Source: an uncultured Chloroflexota bacterium (GTDB lineage Bacteria > Chloroflexota > Limnocylindria > Limnocylindrales > CSP1-4). From it: 6,399 bases of DNA. The stretch is from NCBI GenBank assembly GCA_903930745.1, contig CAIYZX010000351.1, positions 1-6,399 on the forward strand, written 5' to 3'. Of this stretch, positions 1 through 6,147 are shown piece after piece; positions within the stretch are counted from its first letter, which is position 1, and each line of letters begins with the position of its first letter. The translations under genes were made by a program, and so were the position numbers. The notes beneath the pieces were generated by a model. The model had not been told where the DNA came from and made no database searches. It saw only the letters and a list, made by a program, of their open reading frames with translations.

Positions 1-9
1 AACCCCGGC

Positions 10-15
10 TACCAT
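10..15 (+). promoter_or_regulatory. Candidate -10 box (TACCAT) for udgB, leaderless type
   Basis: TACCAT fits the TANNNT consensus of bacterial -10 elements and ends 9 bases before the ATG at 25. That spacing puts the expected transcript start almost on the start codon, so the mRNA would be leaderless or nearly so. No Shine-Dalgarno sequence lies in front of the ATG. A -35 box cannot be judged because the window begins here. The same arrangement precedes dnaJ and the HIT gene, which adds some weight. This is a short motif inferred from position, not proof of a promoter. Confidence 0.35.
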
Positions 16-24
16 CCCCGGCCG

Positions 25-939
25 ATGGCCAGCCCGCATCACATGGCGGACCCCGTGCCCCTCGCGGACGTCGAAGACGAGCGCGACGAGGCCCCGTCCA
101 CCGGCGTGATCCCAGACCCCACCAGCCTCGCGAACCCGGACGCGGACCGCGTCCTGCTGGCGGCCCGTGCCGCCCGCGACCTGCCCGCACTGGACGCGGC
201 GATCAGCGCCTGCGACGCCTGCCCGCGCCTCAACGCCTGGCGCGAGGAGCAGGCCCGCGTCAAGGTTGCGCGCTTCCGCGACGAGACCTACTGGGCCCGT
301 CCCGTGCCCGGTTACGGTCCGGCGAGCGCCCGGATCCTGCTCGTTGGCCTCGCCCCGGGTGCGCACGGCGCCAATCGGACCGGGCGCGTCTTCACCGGCG
401 ATGCCTCCGGCGACTTCCTGTGGCGCGCGCTCCACGCGACGGGCCTGGCGGACCGCCCGGTGAGCCGCCGCGCCGGCGACGGCCTCCAGCTTCACGGCGT
501 CCGGGTTGCCGCGGCCGTCCGCTGCGCACCCCCGGCCAACAGGCCCACCACGGACGAGCAGCACGCCTGCCGCCCATACCTCGTCCGTGAGATGGCGCTG
601 CTGCGGGACCTGCGGGTGATCGTGGCCCTGGGTGCCATCGGCTGGGACGCCACGCTCCGGAGCCTCGTTGCCACCGGGCACAAGGTGCCCAGTCCGCGCC
701 CGCGGTTTGGCCACGGGGCGGAGGTGGTGATCGGCGACCACACCCTGGTGGGCACCTACCACCCCAGCCAGCAGAACACGTTCACGGGCGTGCTCACCCC
801 GCCGATGATGGAGCAGGTCTTCGCGCGCGCCGCCGAGCTGGCCGGCGTGGCACGGCTGGACCCCCGCGAGACCGCCCCGGCGGAGGACGCCGAGGCCACC
901 GGGCGCGCCGGACGGGGCGCAGGCCCCTTCACCCGATAG
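25..939 (+). CDS. udgB: Uracil-DNA glycosylase, family 5 (UdgB type)
   Basis: This encodes a 304-residue DNA-repair enzyme that removes uracil, and in this family also other deaminated or damaged bases, leaving abasic sites for base-excision repair. Motif A at residues 108-126 reads GLAPGAHGANRTGRVFTGD, the family-5 form, and lacks the catalytic acid used by other UDG families. The C-terminal motif at 246-255 is HPSQQNTFTG. Four cysteines (C63, C66, C167, C182) have the spacing expected for the structural 4Fe-4S cluster. The first ~55 residues and the last ~25 are low-complexity, acidic or Gly/Ala-rich, and lie outside the catalytic domain. The ATG at 25 is chosen because a TACCAT box lies 9 bases upstream. 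An ATG at 43 is possible, and the frame is also open to the left edge, so the N-terminus is uncertain. The gene ends 13 bases before dnaJ. The family call is firm; the start is not. Confidence 0.9.
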   Translation: MASPHHMADPVPLADVEDERDEAPSTGVIPDPTSLANPDADRVLLAARAARDLPALDAAISACDACPRLNAWREEQARVKVARFRDETYWARPVPGYGPASARILLVGLAPGAHGANRTGRVFTGDASGDFLWRALHATGLADRPVSRRAGDGLQLHGVRVAAAVRCAPPANRPTTDEQHACRPYLVREMALLRDLRVIVALGAIGWDATLRSLVATGHKVPSPRPRFGHGAEVVIGDHTLVGTYHPSQQNTFTGVLTPPMMEQVFARAAELAGVARLDPRETAPAEDAEATGRAGRGAGPFTR

Positions 940-942
940 ACT
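937..942 (+). promoter_or_regulatory. Candidate -10 box (TAGACT) for dnaJ, leaderless type
   Basis: TAGACT overlaps the TAG stop codon of udgB and ends 10 bases before the dnaJ ATG at 953, so transcription would begin about 3-4 bases before the start codon. No Shine-Dalgarno site precedes dnaJ, which fits a near-leaderless mRNA. No convincing -35 box is seen about 17 bases further upstream. A weak hairpin (GGGGC, loop of 4, GCCCC at 914-927) lies just before it in the end of udgB. I see no CIRCE or HAIR heat-shock operator. Confidence 0.33.
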
Positions 943-952
943 CACCGCACCC

Positions 953-2071
953 ATGACCGCCGAACGCGACCTCTACGAGACCCTGGGCGTCGAGCGCACC
1001 GCCACCGACGCCGATATCAAGCGCGCGTTCCGCAAGCTCGCCCAGCAGTGGCACCCGGACGTCAACAAGGAGCCGGGCGCGGAGGACCGCTTCAAGGAGA
1101 TCAACGAGGCCTACCAGGTCCTCTCCGATCCGCAGCGGCGCCAGAGCTACGACATGTTCGGCCGGGCCGGCATGAACGGCGGCGCGGGCGGGGGCGATCC
1201 CTTCGGCGGAGCGCAGGGCTTCGGCGGCTTCAGCGACATCTTCGACGCCTTCTTCGGCGGCTCCATGGCAGGCAGCCAGCGGCGTGCGCGCCCCAGCCAG
1301 GGCAGCGACCTGCGGTACGACCTCCGGATCAGCTTCCAGGAGGCGGTCCTGGGCACGGAGAAGGAGATCGAGTTCGACGTCCTTGGCCGCTGCGAGACCT
1401 GCGGCGGCTCCGGCGCGAAGGCGGGCTCCACGCCCACCCAGTGCTCCCAGTGCAACGGGCGCGGCGAGATCCGCTCCATCCGCCACACGATGCTGGGCCA
1501 GATGGTCAACGTGGCCCCCTGCCCCAGGTGCCGCGGCGAGGGCCGCACCGTGGACAACCCCTGCGAGCCCTGCAAGGGCGAGGGGCGCACGGAGCGCCGG
1601 CGAACGCTGCGCGTGACCATCCCTGCGGGCATTGACCAGGGCCACCAGATCCGCCTCACCAACGAGGGCGAGGTTGGGCCCAGGGGCGGGCCCCCCGGCA
1701 GCCTCTACGTCGCCGTCCAGGTGGCCAACCACCAGAGCCTCACGCGCGAGGGCACGGAGCTGGTCTACGAGGCGGAGCTCTCCATCGCGCAGGCCGCGCT
1801 GGGCACCAGGATCCACGTGCCCACGGTGGAGGGTGACGAGCTGGAGGTGGAGATCAAGGCCGGGACCCAGCCCGGGACGGAGATCAAGGTCAAGGGCCGC
1901 GGCGTGCCGCACCTCCGCCGCCAGACCGTGCGCGGTGACCTGCACGTGATCGCGAACGTGGTGGTGCCGTCCAAGCTGAGCAAGCGCCAGCGCGAGCTCC
2001 TCGAGGAGTACGCCCGCGAGTCCGGTGAGTCGTACTCGGGCGCGGGCCTCCGCGAGAAGCTGGGCTTCTAG
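953..2071 (+). CDS. dnaJ: Chaperone protein DnaJ (Hsp40, type I)
   Basis: This encodes a 372-residue cytoplasmic co-chaperone that binds unfolded proteins and stimulates the ATPase of DnaK. All type I domains are present in order. The J domain covers residues 5-70, with the essential HPD at 34-36. A short Gly/Phe-rich linker (about 74-105) includes a DIF motif in FSDIFDAFFGG. The zinc-finger domain has four intact CxxCxGxG repeats starting at 147, 164, 190 and 204. The C-terminal substrate-binding domains run to GAGLREKLGF. Length is typical (about 370-390). The ATG at 953 is fixed by the conserved start of the J domain (DLYETLGV). There is no Shine-Dalgarno site; a TAGACT box suggests its own near-leaderless transcript. 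The stop TAG shares its last base with the GTG start of prmA, so the two are probably co-transcribed and coupled. dnaK and grpE are not in view, and udgB lies upstream instead. Confidence 0.97.
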   Translation: MTAERDLYETLGVERTATDADIKRAFRKLAQQWHPDVNKEPGAEDRFKEINEAYQVLSDPQRRQSYDMFGRAGMNGGAGGGDPFGGAQGFGGFSDIFDAFFGGSMAGSQRRARPSQGSDLRYDLRISFQEAVLGTEKEIEFDVLGRCETCGGSGAKAGSTPTQCSQCNGRGEIRSIRHTMLGQMVNVAPCPRCRGEGRTVDNPCEPCKGEGRTERRRTLRVTIPAGIDQGHQIRLTNEGEVGPRGGPPGSLYVAVQVANHQSLTREGTELVYEAELSIAQAALGTRIHVPTVEGDELEVEIKAGTQPGTEIKVKGRGVPHLRRQTVRGDLHVIANVVVPSKLSKRQRELLEEYARESGESYSGAGLREKLGF

Positions 2072-3108
2072 TGGCCGGGGCCGAAACCGGAGCAGGGACC
2101 GAGCACGACGCCGAGCACGACCCGCTCCGCGGCATCGACCTCGCCGCCGCCGCGGCGGCCAAGGGCACCTGGCTGGAGCTGGCCGTGCCCGCGGACCACG
2201 AGGCCGTGGAGACCGTCTCGGAGATCCTGAGCCGTGCCACCGGCGGCGGCTGCTCCGTGGAGCCCGCCTTCGAGCTCGTGGAGGACGGCCTCGCCGCCCG
2301 CATCGACATCGCCCGCCCCGCCATGGTCCGTGCGTCCATCGCCGTGCTCAACGCGCAGGCCGCGAGGAACGCGGTGGAGCAGGCGGACCGCGAGCTGGGC
2401 CATCTCCAGGCCTTCGGCCTTCGGCCCATCGGCGACCTCTCCTGCCGTCTCGTCCGCGAGGAGGACTGGGCCAACGCCTGGAAGGCGCACTTCCCGGTCC
2501 TGCGCATCGGCCGCCGCATCGTCATCCGCCCCACCTGGCGCCGCCACCGCCGCCAGCCCGATGACGTGGTCCTTGCCCTTGACCCCGGCATGGCCTTCGG
2601 CACCGGGCTCCATCCCACCACGCGCCTCTGTCTCGCCACCCTGGAGGACCTCGCGGACCGCGGGCTGATCGCCGGTGGCGCCGCGGACGGCGGCCCGGCC
2701 AGGGTGATCGACGTGGGCTCAGGCTCCGGCATCCTTGCCATCGCCGCGGCCCGCCTGGGCGCCCGCGAGGTGCTGGCGGTGGACGTGGACCCCATCGCCG
2801 TCGAGGCGTCCGCATCCAACGCCAGGCGCAACCGGCTCGCCCGCGTCATCCGCTCCCGCGAGGGCAGCGCTCCCTCCGGCGAGGGTCCGTTTGACGTGGT
2901 GCTGGCGAACCTCATCGCCTCGCTCCTCGTGATGCTGGCGGACGGCCTCGTGGAGGATCTCCGCCCCGGCGGCACGCTCCTCGCGTCCGGCATCTTCAGC
3001 AACCGCGAGGCGGAGGTGGTCGCCGCGTTCGAGGCCCGGGGTCTCGTCATTGCCGGCCGCCGCGACGAGGGCGACTGGGTGGCGCTCGAGGCCCGCCGCC
3101 CCGCCTGA
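2071..3108 (+). CDS. prmA: Ribosomal protein L11 methyltransferase PrmA
   Basis: This encodes a 345-residue SAM-dependent methyltransferase that methylates ribosomal protein L11 in the cytoplasm. The substrate-recognition domain starts at WLELAVP (34-40) and leads to EEDWANAWKAHF (130-141), a PrmA hallmark. The signature DPGMAFGTGLHPTTRLCL is at 171-188. The SAM-binding motif I is VIDVGSGSGILAIAAARLGA at 212-231, the acidic ribose-binding loop is VDVDPIAVEAS at 238-248, and the catalytic-region motif is FDVVLANLIA at 274-283. The GTG at 2071 overlaps the dnaJ stop by one base (TAGTG), which favours translational coupling. It gives about 30 residues before the usual N-terminus, Ala-rich and acidic. 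The next in-frame GTG, at 2185 (V39), would cut into the conserved first strand, so 2071 is preferred. No Shine-Dalgarno site is seen. The dnaJ-prmA pairing is widespread in bacteria and supports the call. Confidence 0.94.
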   Translation: MAGAETGAGTEHDAEHDPLRGIDLAAAAAAKGTWLELAVPADHEAVETVSEILSRATGGGCSVEPAFELVEDGLAARIDIARPAMVRASIAVLNAQAARNAVEQADRELGHLQAFGLRPIGDLSCRLVREEDWANAWKAHFPVLRIGRRIVIRPTWRRHRRQPDDVVLALDPGMAFGTGLHPTTRLCLATLEDLADRGLIAGGAADGGPARVIDVGSGSGILAIAAARLGAREVLAVDVDPIAVEASASNARRNRLARVIRSREGSAPSGEGPFDVVLANLIASLLVMLADGLVEDLRPGGTLLASGIFSNREAEVVAAFEARGLVIAGRRDEGDWVALEARRPA

Positions 3109-3175
3109 CCCCGGCGAACCCGCAGCCGGACAGCGCGCGCACCGTCCCGCTGCGAGCCCCTCGCGCCCCCTGCGC

Positions 3176-3181
3176 TACGAT
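3176..3181 (+). promoter_or_regulatory. Candidate -10 box (TACGAT) upstream of the membrane-protein/mtaB pair
   Basis: TACGAT lies in the 124-base gap after prmA and is identical to the box in front of the HIT gene. A transcript starting about 7 bases downstream would have a leader of roughly 45 bases before the ATG at 3233. I find no good -35 box. This gap is the longest in the first 5.2 kb, and a promoter here would make the membrane protein and mtaB a separate unit from dnaJ-prmA. I see no convincing terminator in the gap, so read-through from prmA is equally possible. Confidence 0.33.
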
Positions 3182-3232
3182 CGCCCCACCAGCCGCGGCG
3201 TACCCATCCACGGCCCGACCCACCACCGAACC

Positions 3233-3730
3233 ATGTCCAAGATGCCGGAACCAGCGACGCTCTTCCCCATCATCCTCGTGGTGCACATCACGCTCGCGAT
3301 CTCGCTCTTCGTGCCCAGCCTGCTGCTGCCGTTCACGCTGCGCAGCCGTCTCGTGGCCCCCGGGAACGCGGAGGCCGCACCCGGCCGGTTCCTCCGGGCG
3401 ATGCTCTGGCTCCAGGCGCACGGGACGTTCGTCATCGGCGCGGGCCTCGCGCTCACCGGCCTCGCGATGGTCGCCGTCCTGGGCCCGCGGATGTTCGAGC
3501 AGCCCTGGCTCCTCGTGGCGCTCACCCTGTACGCGATCACGGGACTCGTGGCGTTCGCGCTCCAGCGACCCAGCCTCCGGCGCCTGCTCCGGCGTGACGC
3601 CATCGTCACGGACGCTGACCGGGAGCGCTGGCTCGAAGGCGCCAAGCGCCAGCGGTACATCGCGTACGCCATCTCCACGATGGTGGGTCTGATCGGCTTC
3701 CTGATGTCCACGAAGCCGGTGCTCTGGTGA
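3233..3730 (+). CDS. Small four-helix integral membrane protein, DUF2269-like
   Basis: This encodes a 165-residue protein of unknown function with four predicted membrane helices at about 11-33, 62-84, 92-111 and 141-159. A basic stretch (RPSLRRLLRRD, 112-122) and a charged segment lie between helices 3 and 4. The LVVHITLAISLF start, the QPWLLVALTLY third helix and the ending GFLMSTKPVLW resemble DUF2269-type proteins, which end in a hydrophobic helix followed by MxxKP. That assignment is from memory of the family pattern and is moderate. The frame stays open upstream to 3050, inside prmA, but the ATG at 3233 puts the first helix near the N-terminus; an ATG at 3242 is an alternative. No Shine-Dalgarno site is present. 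Its TGA overlaps the GTG of mtaB (GTGA), so the two are very likely translated together. It sits where rsmE is found in many bacteria but shows no resemblance to RsmE. Confidence 0.82.
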   Translation: MSKMPEPATLFPIILVVHITLAISLFVPSLLLPFTLRSRLVAPGNAEAAPGRFLRAMLWLQAHGTFVIGAGLALTGLAMVAVLGPRMFEQPWLLVALTLYAITGLVAFALQRPSLRRLLRRDAIVTDADRERWLEGAKRQRYIAYAISTMVGLIGFLMSTKPVLW

Positions 3731-5232
3731 CCTCGGACGGTCAGCGGCCCGTCACGGCCGCGATCGTCAACCTTGGCTGCAAGGTCAACCAGTCCGAGAT
3801 GGAGGCCGCCGCGCGGCTGCTGCGCGAGGCGGGGATCCCGCTCGTGGACGCGGACCAGGCCGCGGATCTCTACCTCGTCAACACCTGCACCGTCACCGCC
3901 ACCGCGGACGAGAAGTCCCGCGCCGCCGTCCGTCGGGCACGCCGCGCGAACCCGGACGCGCAGGTGGTGGTCACCGGCTGCTCCGTTGCCGTGGACCCGG
4001 AGACGTTCGCCGCGCTGGACCCGGGCGCCCGCCTGGTGGGGAACGACGAGAAGGCCGCGTTCCTCGCGGAGCTGGAGTCGCTGCTCCGGATCAGCGACAC
4101 TCCGGACGACGCTCCGCACGCGCCCCTGACCGCGGCGCTCCCCACGCTGTCCGGCGTGGACCAGGCCGTGGCCGTCACCGCCGCCAACCTGGACGGCGTG
4201 GCGGACGACCGGACATCCGTGGAGCGGACCCGCGCGTTCGTGAAGGTCCAGGACGGCTGCTCCTTCCACTGCACCTACTGCATCATCCCGCGGGCCCGCG
4301 GCGACGAGCGGAGCCTCACCCCGGACGCGGTCGTGGCGGACGTCCGCCGGGCCATCGCCGCCGGCCACCGGGAGATCGTGCTCACCGGCATCAACATCGG
4401 CACGTATGACGGCGGCTGGTCGGAGCGCGGCGCGCGCGGCTCACACATCAAGAGCGCCCTCACGCTTGCCGGTCTCGTGCGGCGGCTGCTTGGCGAGACG
4501 GACGTGGAGCGGATCCGCCTCAGCTCCATCGAGCCGCAACACGTGGATGACGAGCTCCTGGCCGCCTGGGTTGACGGCGCGCCGCGGACGCTGCCGCACG
4601 TGCACCTCCCGCTGCAGAGCGGTGACGACGGCGTCCTGCGCCGGATGGGGCGCCGCTACCTCGTGGACGACTACGCCCGCGTGGTGGAGCGGGTGCGTGC
4701 GGCGATCCCGGGCGTCGCGGTGCACGCGGACGTCATCACGGGCTTCCCCACGGAGGACGACGCCGCCTTCGAGCGCTCCCTCGCCTTCATCCGCTCCCTG
4801 GACCCGGCCGGGCTCCACGTCTTCCGCTACTCGGCTCGCCCGGGGACGCCGGCCACCCGCATGACCGGCCAGGTCTCCGAGGCCGTGAAGAAGGAGCGGT
4901 CTGCGGCCCTCCTCGCGCTCTCGGCGGAGGCGAAGGCGGCCTTCGCGCAGCGCTCGCTGGGGACCGTGACCCGCGTCCTGCTGGAGCAGGTGCTGCCGGA
5001 CGGCCGATGGGTTGGCCACGCCGAGGACCATGTCCTGGTCTCCGTGGCGACCACGCCGCCCGGCGCCCCCGCGCCCGATGAGCCGCTGGACCTCGAGAAC
5101 GCCATCGCCACCGTGCACCGCGTGGAGACGGACGCCGCAGACCCGGAGCTGGTCATCGGCCGGGTGGTGGAGCTGTCGCCATCCCGTCGCCCGCTTCGGG
5201 CGCCCCTGACGGTGATGGGCGAGGCCCTGTAG
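3727..5232 (+). CDS. mtaB: tRNA t6A37 methylthiotransferase MtaB (radical SAM)
   Basis: This encodes a 501-residue enzyme that adds a methylthio group to C2 of N6-threonylcarbamoyladenosine at position 37 of tRNA, making ms2t6A. The N-terminal methylthiotransferase domain carries C18 (NLGCKVNQSE), C54 (NTCTVT) and C85 (VVTGC), ligands of the second 4Fe-4S cluster. The radical SAM core begins at QDGCSFHCTYCIIPRARGD, with CxxxCxxC at C178, C182 and C185. Further core motifs are LTGINIG (219-225), RLSSIEP (264-270), HLPLQSGDDGVLRRMGRRY (293-311) and DVITGFPTED (335-344). A TRAM RNA-binding domain follows (about 404-482), then an Arg/Pro-rich tail. NLGCKVNQSE favours MtaB over MiaB and RimO. The linker at about 121-165 looks longer than usual. 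The GTG start overlaps the preceding stop (GTGA) and there is no Shine-Dalgarno site, so translation probably depends on coupling. The tail includes one copy of a 23-base palindromic repeat. Confidence 0.94.
   Translation: MTSDGQRPVTAAIVNLGCKVNQSEMEAAARLLREAGIPLVDADQAADLYLVNTCTVTATADEKSRAAVRRARRANPDAQVVVTGCSVAVDPETFAALDPGARLVGNDEKAAFLAELESLLRISDTPDDAPHAPLTAALPTLSGVDQAVAVTAANLDGVADDRTSVERTRAFVKVQDGCSFHCTYCIIPRARGDERSLTPDAVVADVRRAIAAGHREIVLTGINIGTYDGGWSERGARGSHIKSALTLAGLVRRLLGETDVERIRLSSIEPQHVDDELLAAWVDGAPRTLPHVHLPLQSGDDGVLRRMGRRYLVDDYARVVERVRAAIPGVAVHADVITGFPTEDDAAFERSLAFIRSLDPAGLHVFRYSARPGTPATRMTGQVSEAVKKERSAALLALSAEAKAAFAQRSLGTVTRVLLEQVLPDGRWVGHAEDHVLVSVATTPPGAPAPDEPLDLENAIATVHRVETDAADPELVIGRVVELSPSRRPLRAPLTVMGEAL
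5182..5204 (+). repeat. Palindrome-bearing 23-base direct repeat, copy 1 (inside the mtaB 3' end)
   Basis: These 23 bases recur exactly at 6180-6202 in the same orientation. The core is a palindrome: CGCCCG (5188-5193), loop CTT, CGGGCG (5197-5202). Identity stops at both edges (A versus C before, C versus G after). In mtaB it encodes SRRPLRAP, in the tail after the TRAM domain. The form is that of a REP-like interspersed palindrome, but only two copies can be seen here. Confidence 0.8.
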
Positions 5233-5265
5233 GGCACAGCCGACACGCCGGGGGGCCAACGGCCC
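5224..5265 (+). terminator. Weak candidate terminator region at the end of mtaB
   Basis: Two short hairpins follow one another: GCCC-TGTA-GGGC (5224-5235), which contains the mtaB stop codon, and GGGCC-AAC-GGCCC (5253-5265). Neither has a run of T after it, so neither is a classical intrinsic terminator. In such GC-rich DNA short GC stems arise often by chance. Termination here is plausible because a promoter-like element for the next gene follows at 5296-5322. Confidence 0.2.
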
Positions 5266-5295
5266 GAAGTTGTGGCGTTGATGACCCCAGGAGCA

Positions 5296-5322
5296 TTGCC
5301 CGACCCGCATCGGGAGTACGGT
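5296..5322 (+). promoter_or_regulatory. Candidate promoter of the surface-protein gene
   Basis: A TTGCCC (-35-like, 5296-5301) and a TACGGT (-10-like, 5317-5322) are separated by 15 bases, shorter than the usual 17. The expected start, near 5329, would give a leader of about 70-75 bases before the ATG at 5403. A short inverted repeat (CCCGA, 6 bases, TCGGG; 5299-5314) fills the spacer and could be an operator, although stems this short are common by chance in GC-rich DNA. Confidence 0.35.
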
Positions 5323-5345
5323 GGCGACGTGTCCCGACGCCCGCT

Positions 5346-5364
5346 GGGCGGCATCGGGCCGCCC
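5346..5364 (+). promoter_or_regulatory. GC hairpin in the leader of the surface-protein gene
   Basis: A perfect 7-bp stem GGGCGGC (5346-5352) and GCCGCCC (5358-5364) encloses the loop ATCGG. It lies in the presumed leader, 28 bases before the Shine-Dalgarno site. A competing weaker stem, CCCC (5362-5365) with GGGG (5372-5375), shares bases with its 3' arm, so the two cannot form together. It could affect mRNA stability or translation. The role is inferred from position only. Confidence 0.35.
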
Positions 5365-5392
5365 CTGAGCTGGGGATGGGCGGACCGGGAAC

Positions 5393-5398
5393 AGGAGG
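5393..5398 (+). promoter_or_regulatory. Shine-Dalgarno site AGGAGG
   Basis: A perfect AGGAGG sits 4 bases before the ATG at 5403. It decides the start of the surface-protein gene against the in-frame ATG at 5376, which has no such site. It is the only strong ribosome-binding site in the window; the other genes appear to be leaderless or coupled to the gene before them. Confidence 0.75.
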
Positions 5399-5402
5399 AC
5401 TC

Positions 5403-6101
5403 ATGCACGTCACGCATCGGGCTGCCCTCGTCGCCGCTGCGGCGCTGGCCATCTCCGTCACACCGGTGATCGCCGCGGATGCCGTGAAGGACGCGGCCTA
5501 CGACGACACGCTCCACGCCGATCCGTGGGAGCAGCTGAACGTCACCGCGCAGACGTTCACCACCATCAGCGGCGGCGACTTGGTCAAGGTGACCCTCTAC
5601 TGCATGGGCTGGGGCGAGGGCGACGATGTGGCGACCGTCGTGGACCTGTACGCCGTGGACGAGAACGGCGTGCCCACGGGTGCCTCGCTGGGCCAGGCGA
5701 CCACTGACCCGGACGGTGCGGCGGACTCCTGCAACTCGGGCGGCGGCTGGATCGACTACGCGTTCGCCAGCCCCGTTGCCGTGGACCCCGCCACGCAGTA
5801 CGCCATGGTCTGGAACGGCTTCGGTGCCTTCGGCCGTGACGGCGAGAGCTCGTACTCCGATGGCCACTGGTGCTACCAGGTTGGCCAGGACTGGACCTGC
5901 ACGGACATGTCCGACTTCGTGTTCGCGACCTGGGTGACCGAGGCCGTTCCCACGCCCGTGGACATCTCCATGCCGCCCTCCGACACCGCGGCTGTTGGAG
6001 GTGGTCTCGGCGGCGGGACCGGTGTGGCCCCAATCCTCCTCGCGCTCGCCGGCCTCATCGGTGCCGCGGCCGCCACCTCGCGTCTCGCGCGTCGCGCCTG
6101 A
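5403..6101 (+). CDS. Secreted cell-surface protein with C-terminal membrane anchor
   Basis: This encodes a 232-residue protein with no function I can name. Residues 1-25 form a signal peptide: His/Arg-containing start, hydrophobic AALVAAAALAISV, and a likely cut near VIAADA. The exported domain (about 40-180) is rich in Asp, Gly and aromatic residues. Its pattern of AQTFTTISGGDLVKVTLY, then VDLYAVDENGVPTGASLG, then WIDYAFASPVAVDPATQYA resembles the beta-sandwich domains of bacterial 'choice-of-anchor' surface proteins. Four cysteines (C67, C110, C157, C166) could form two disulfides. The tail has a Pro/Thr spacer, the sorting-like motif MPPSDT (190-195), a Gly-rich stretch, a hydrophobic helix (about 208-224) and a basic end (SRLARRA). 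This is the architecture of sortase or related anchoring signals, but not a standard LPXTG. The ATG at 5403 is set by the AGGAGG site and the signal peptide. The gene probably forms its own transcription unit and is unrelated to its housekeeping neighbours. Confidence 0.87.
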   Translation: MHVTHRAALVAAAALAISVTPVIAADAVKDAAYDDTLHADPWEQLNVTAQTFTTISGGDLVKVTLYCMGWGEGDDVATVVDLYAVDENGVPTGASLGQATTDPDGAADSCNSGGGWIDYAFASPVAVDPATQYAMVWNGFGAFGRDGESSYSDGHWCYQVGQDWTCTDMSDFVFATWVTEAVPTPVDISMPPSDTAAVGGGLGGGTGVAPILLALAGLIGAAAATSRLARRA

Positions 6102-6105
6102 TCCA

Positions 6106-6128
6106 CTGCGCCCTCCCGTAGGGTGCGG
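6106..6128 (+). terminator. Candidate terminator hairpin after the surface-protein gene
   Basis: CTGCGCCCT (6106-6114) pairs with AGGGTGCGG (6120-6128) over 9 bp, two of them G-T, around the loop CCCGT. It begins 4 bases after the stop codon, the expected place for a terminator. No T-run follows, so it would be an atypical terminator or an mRNA 3'-end stabiliser. TAGGGT at 6119-6124 within it also resembles a -10 box. Confidence 0.35.
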
Positions 6129-6147
6129 CAACAACCGAACGATCGAG

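Noticed and set aside
1387..1584. Tandem repeat-like CxxCxGxG units in dnaJ
   Set aside because: These are the four normal zinc-finger repeats of type I DnaJ, not a DNA repeat element.
929..1945. A 338-codon open frame on the - strand opposite dnaJ
   Set aside because: The product is an Ala/Leu/Gly/Val-rich low-complexity string mirroring dnaJ codons; dnaJ on the + strand is beyond doubt.
1890..3050. A 386-codon open frame on the - strand opposite prmA
   Set aside because: The Ser/Arg/Ala-rich product lacks domains and covers a well-supported prmA on the other strand.
3050..3232. Upstream extension of the membrane protein by 61 residues
   Set aside because: The extension overlaps the end of prmA and is Pro/Arg/Ala-rich with no membrane segment. 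The ATG at 3233 gives a normal membrane-protein start.
3175..4368. A 397-codon open frame on the - strand
   Set aside because: It crosses the membrane gene and the mtaB start, shows no motif, and is explained by GC-biased codon use of the + strand genes.
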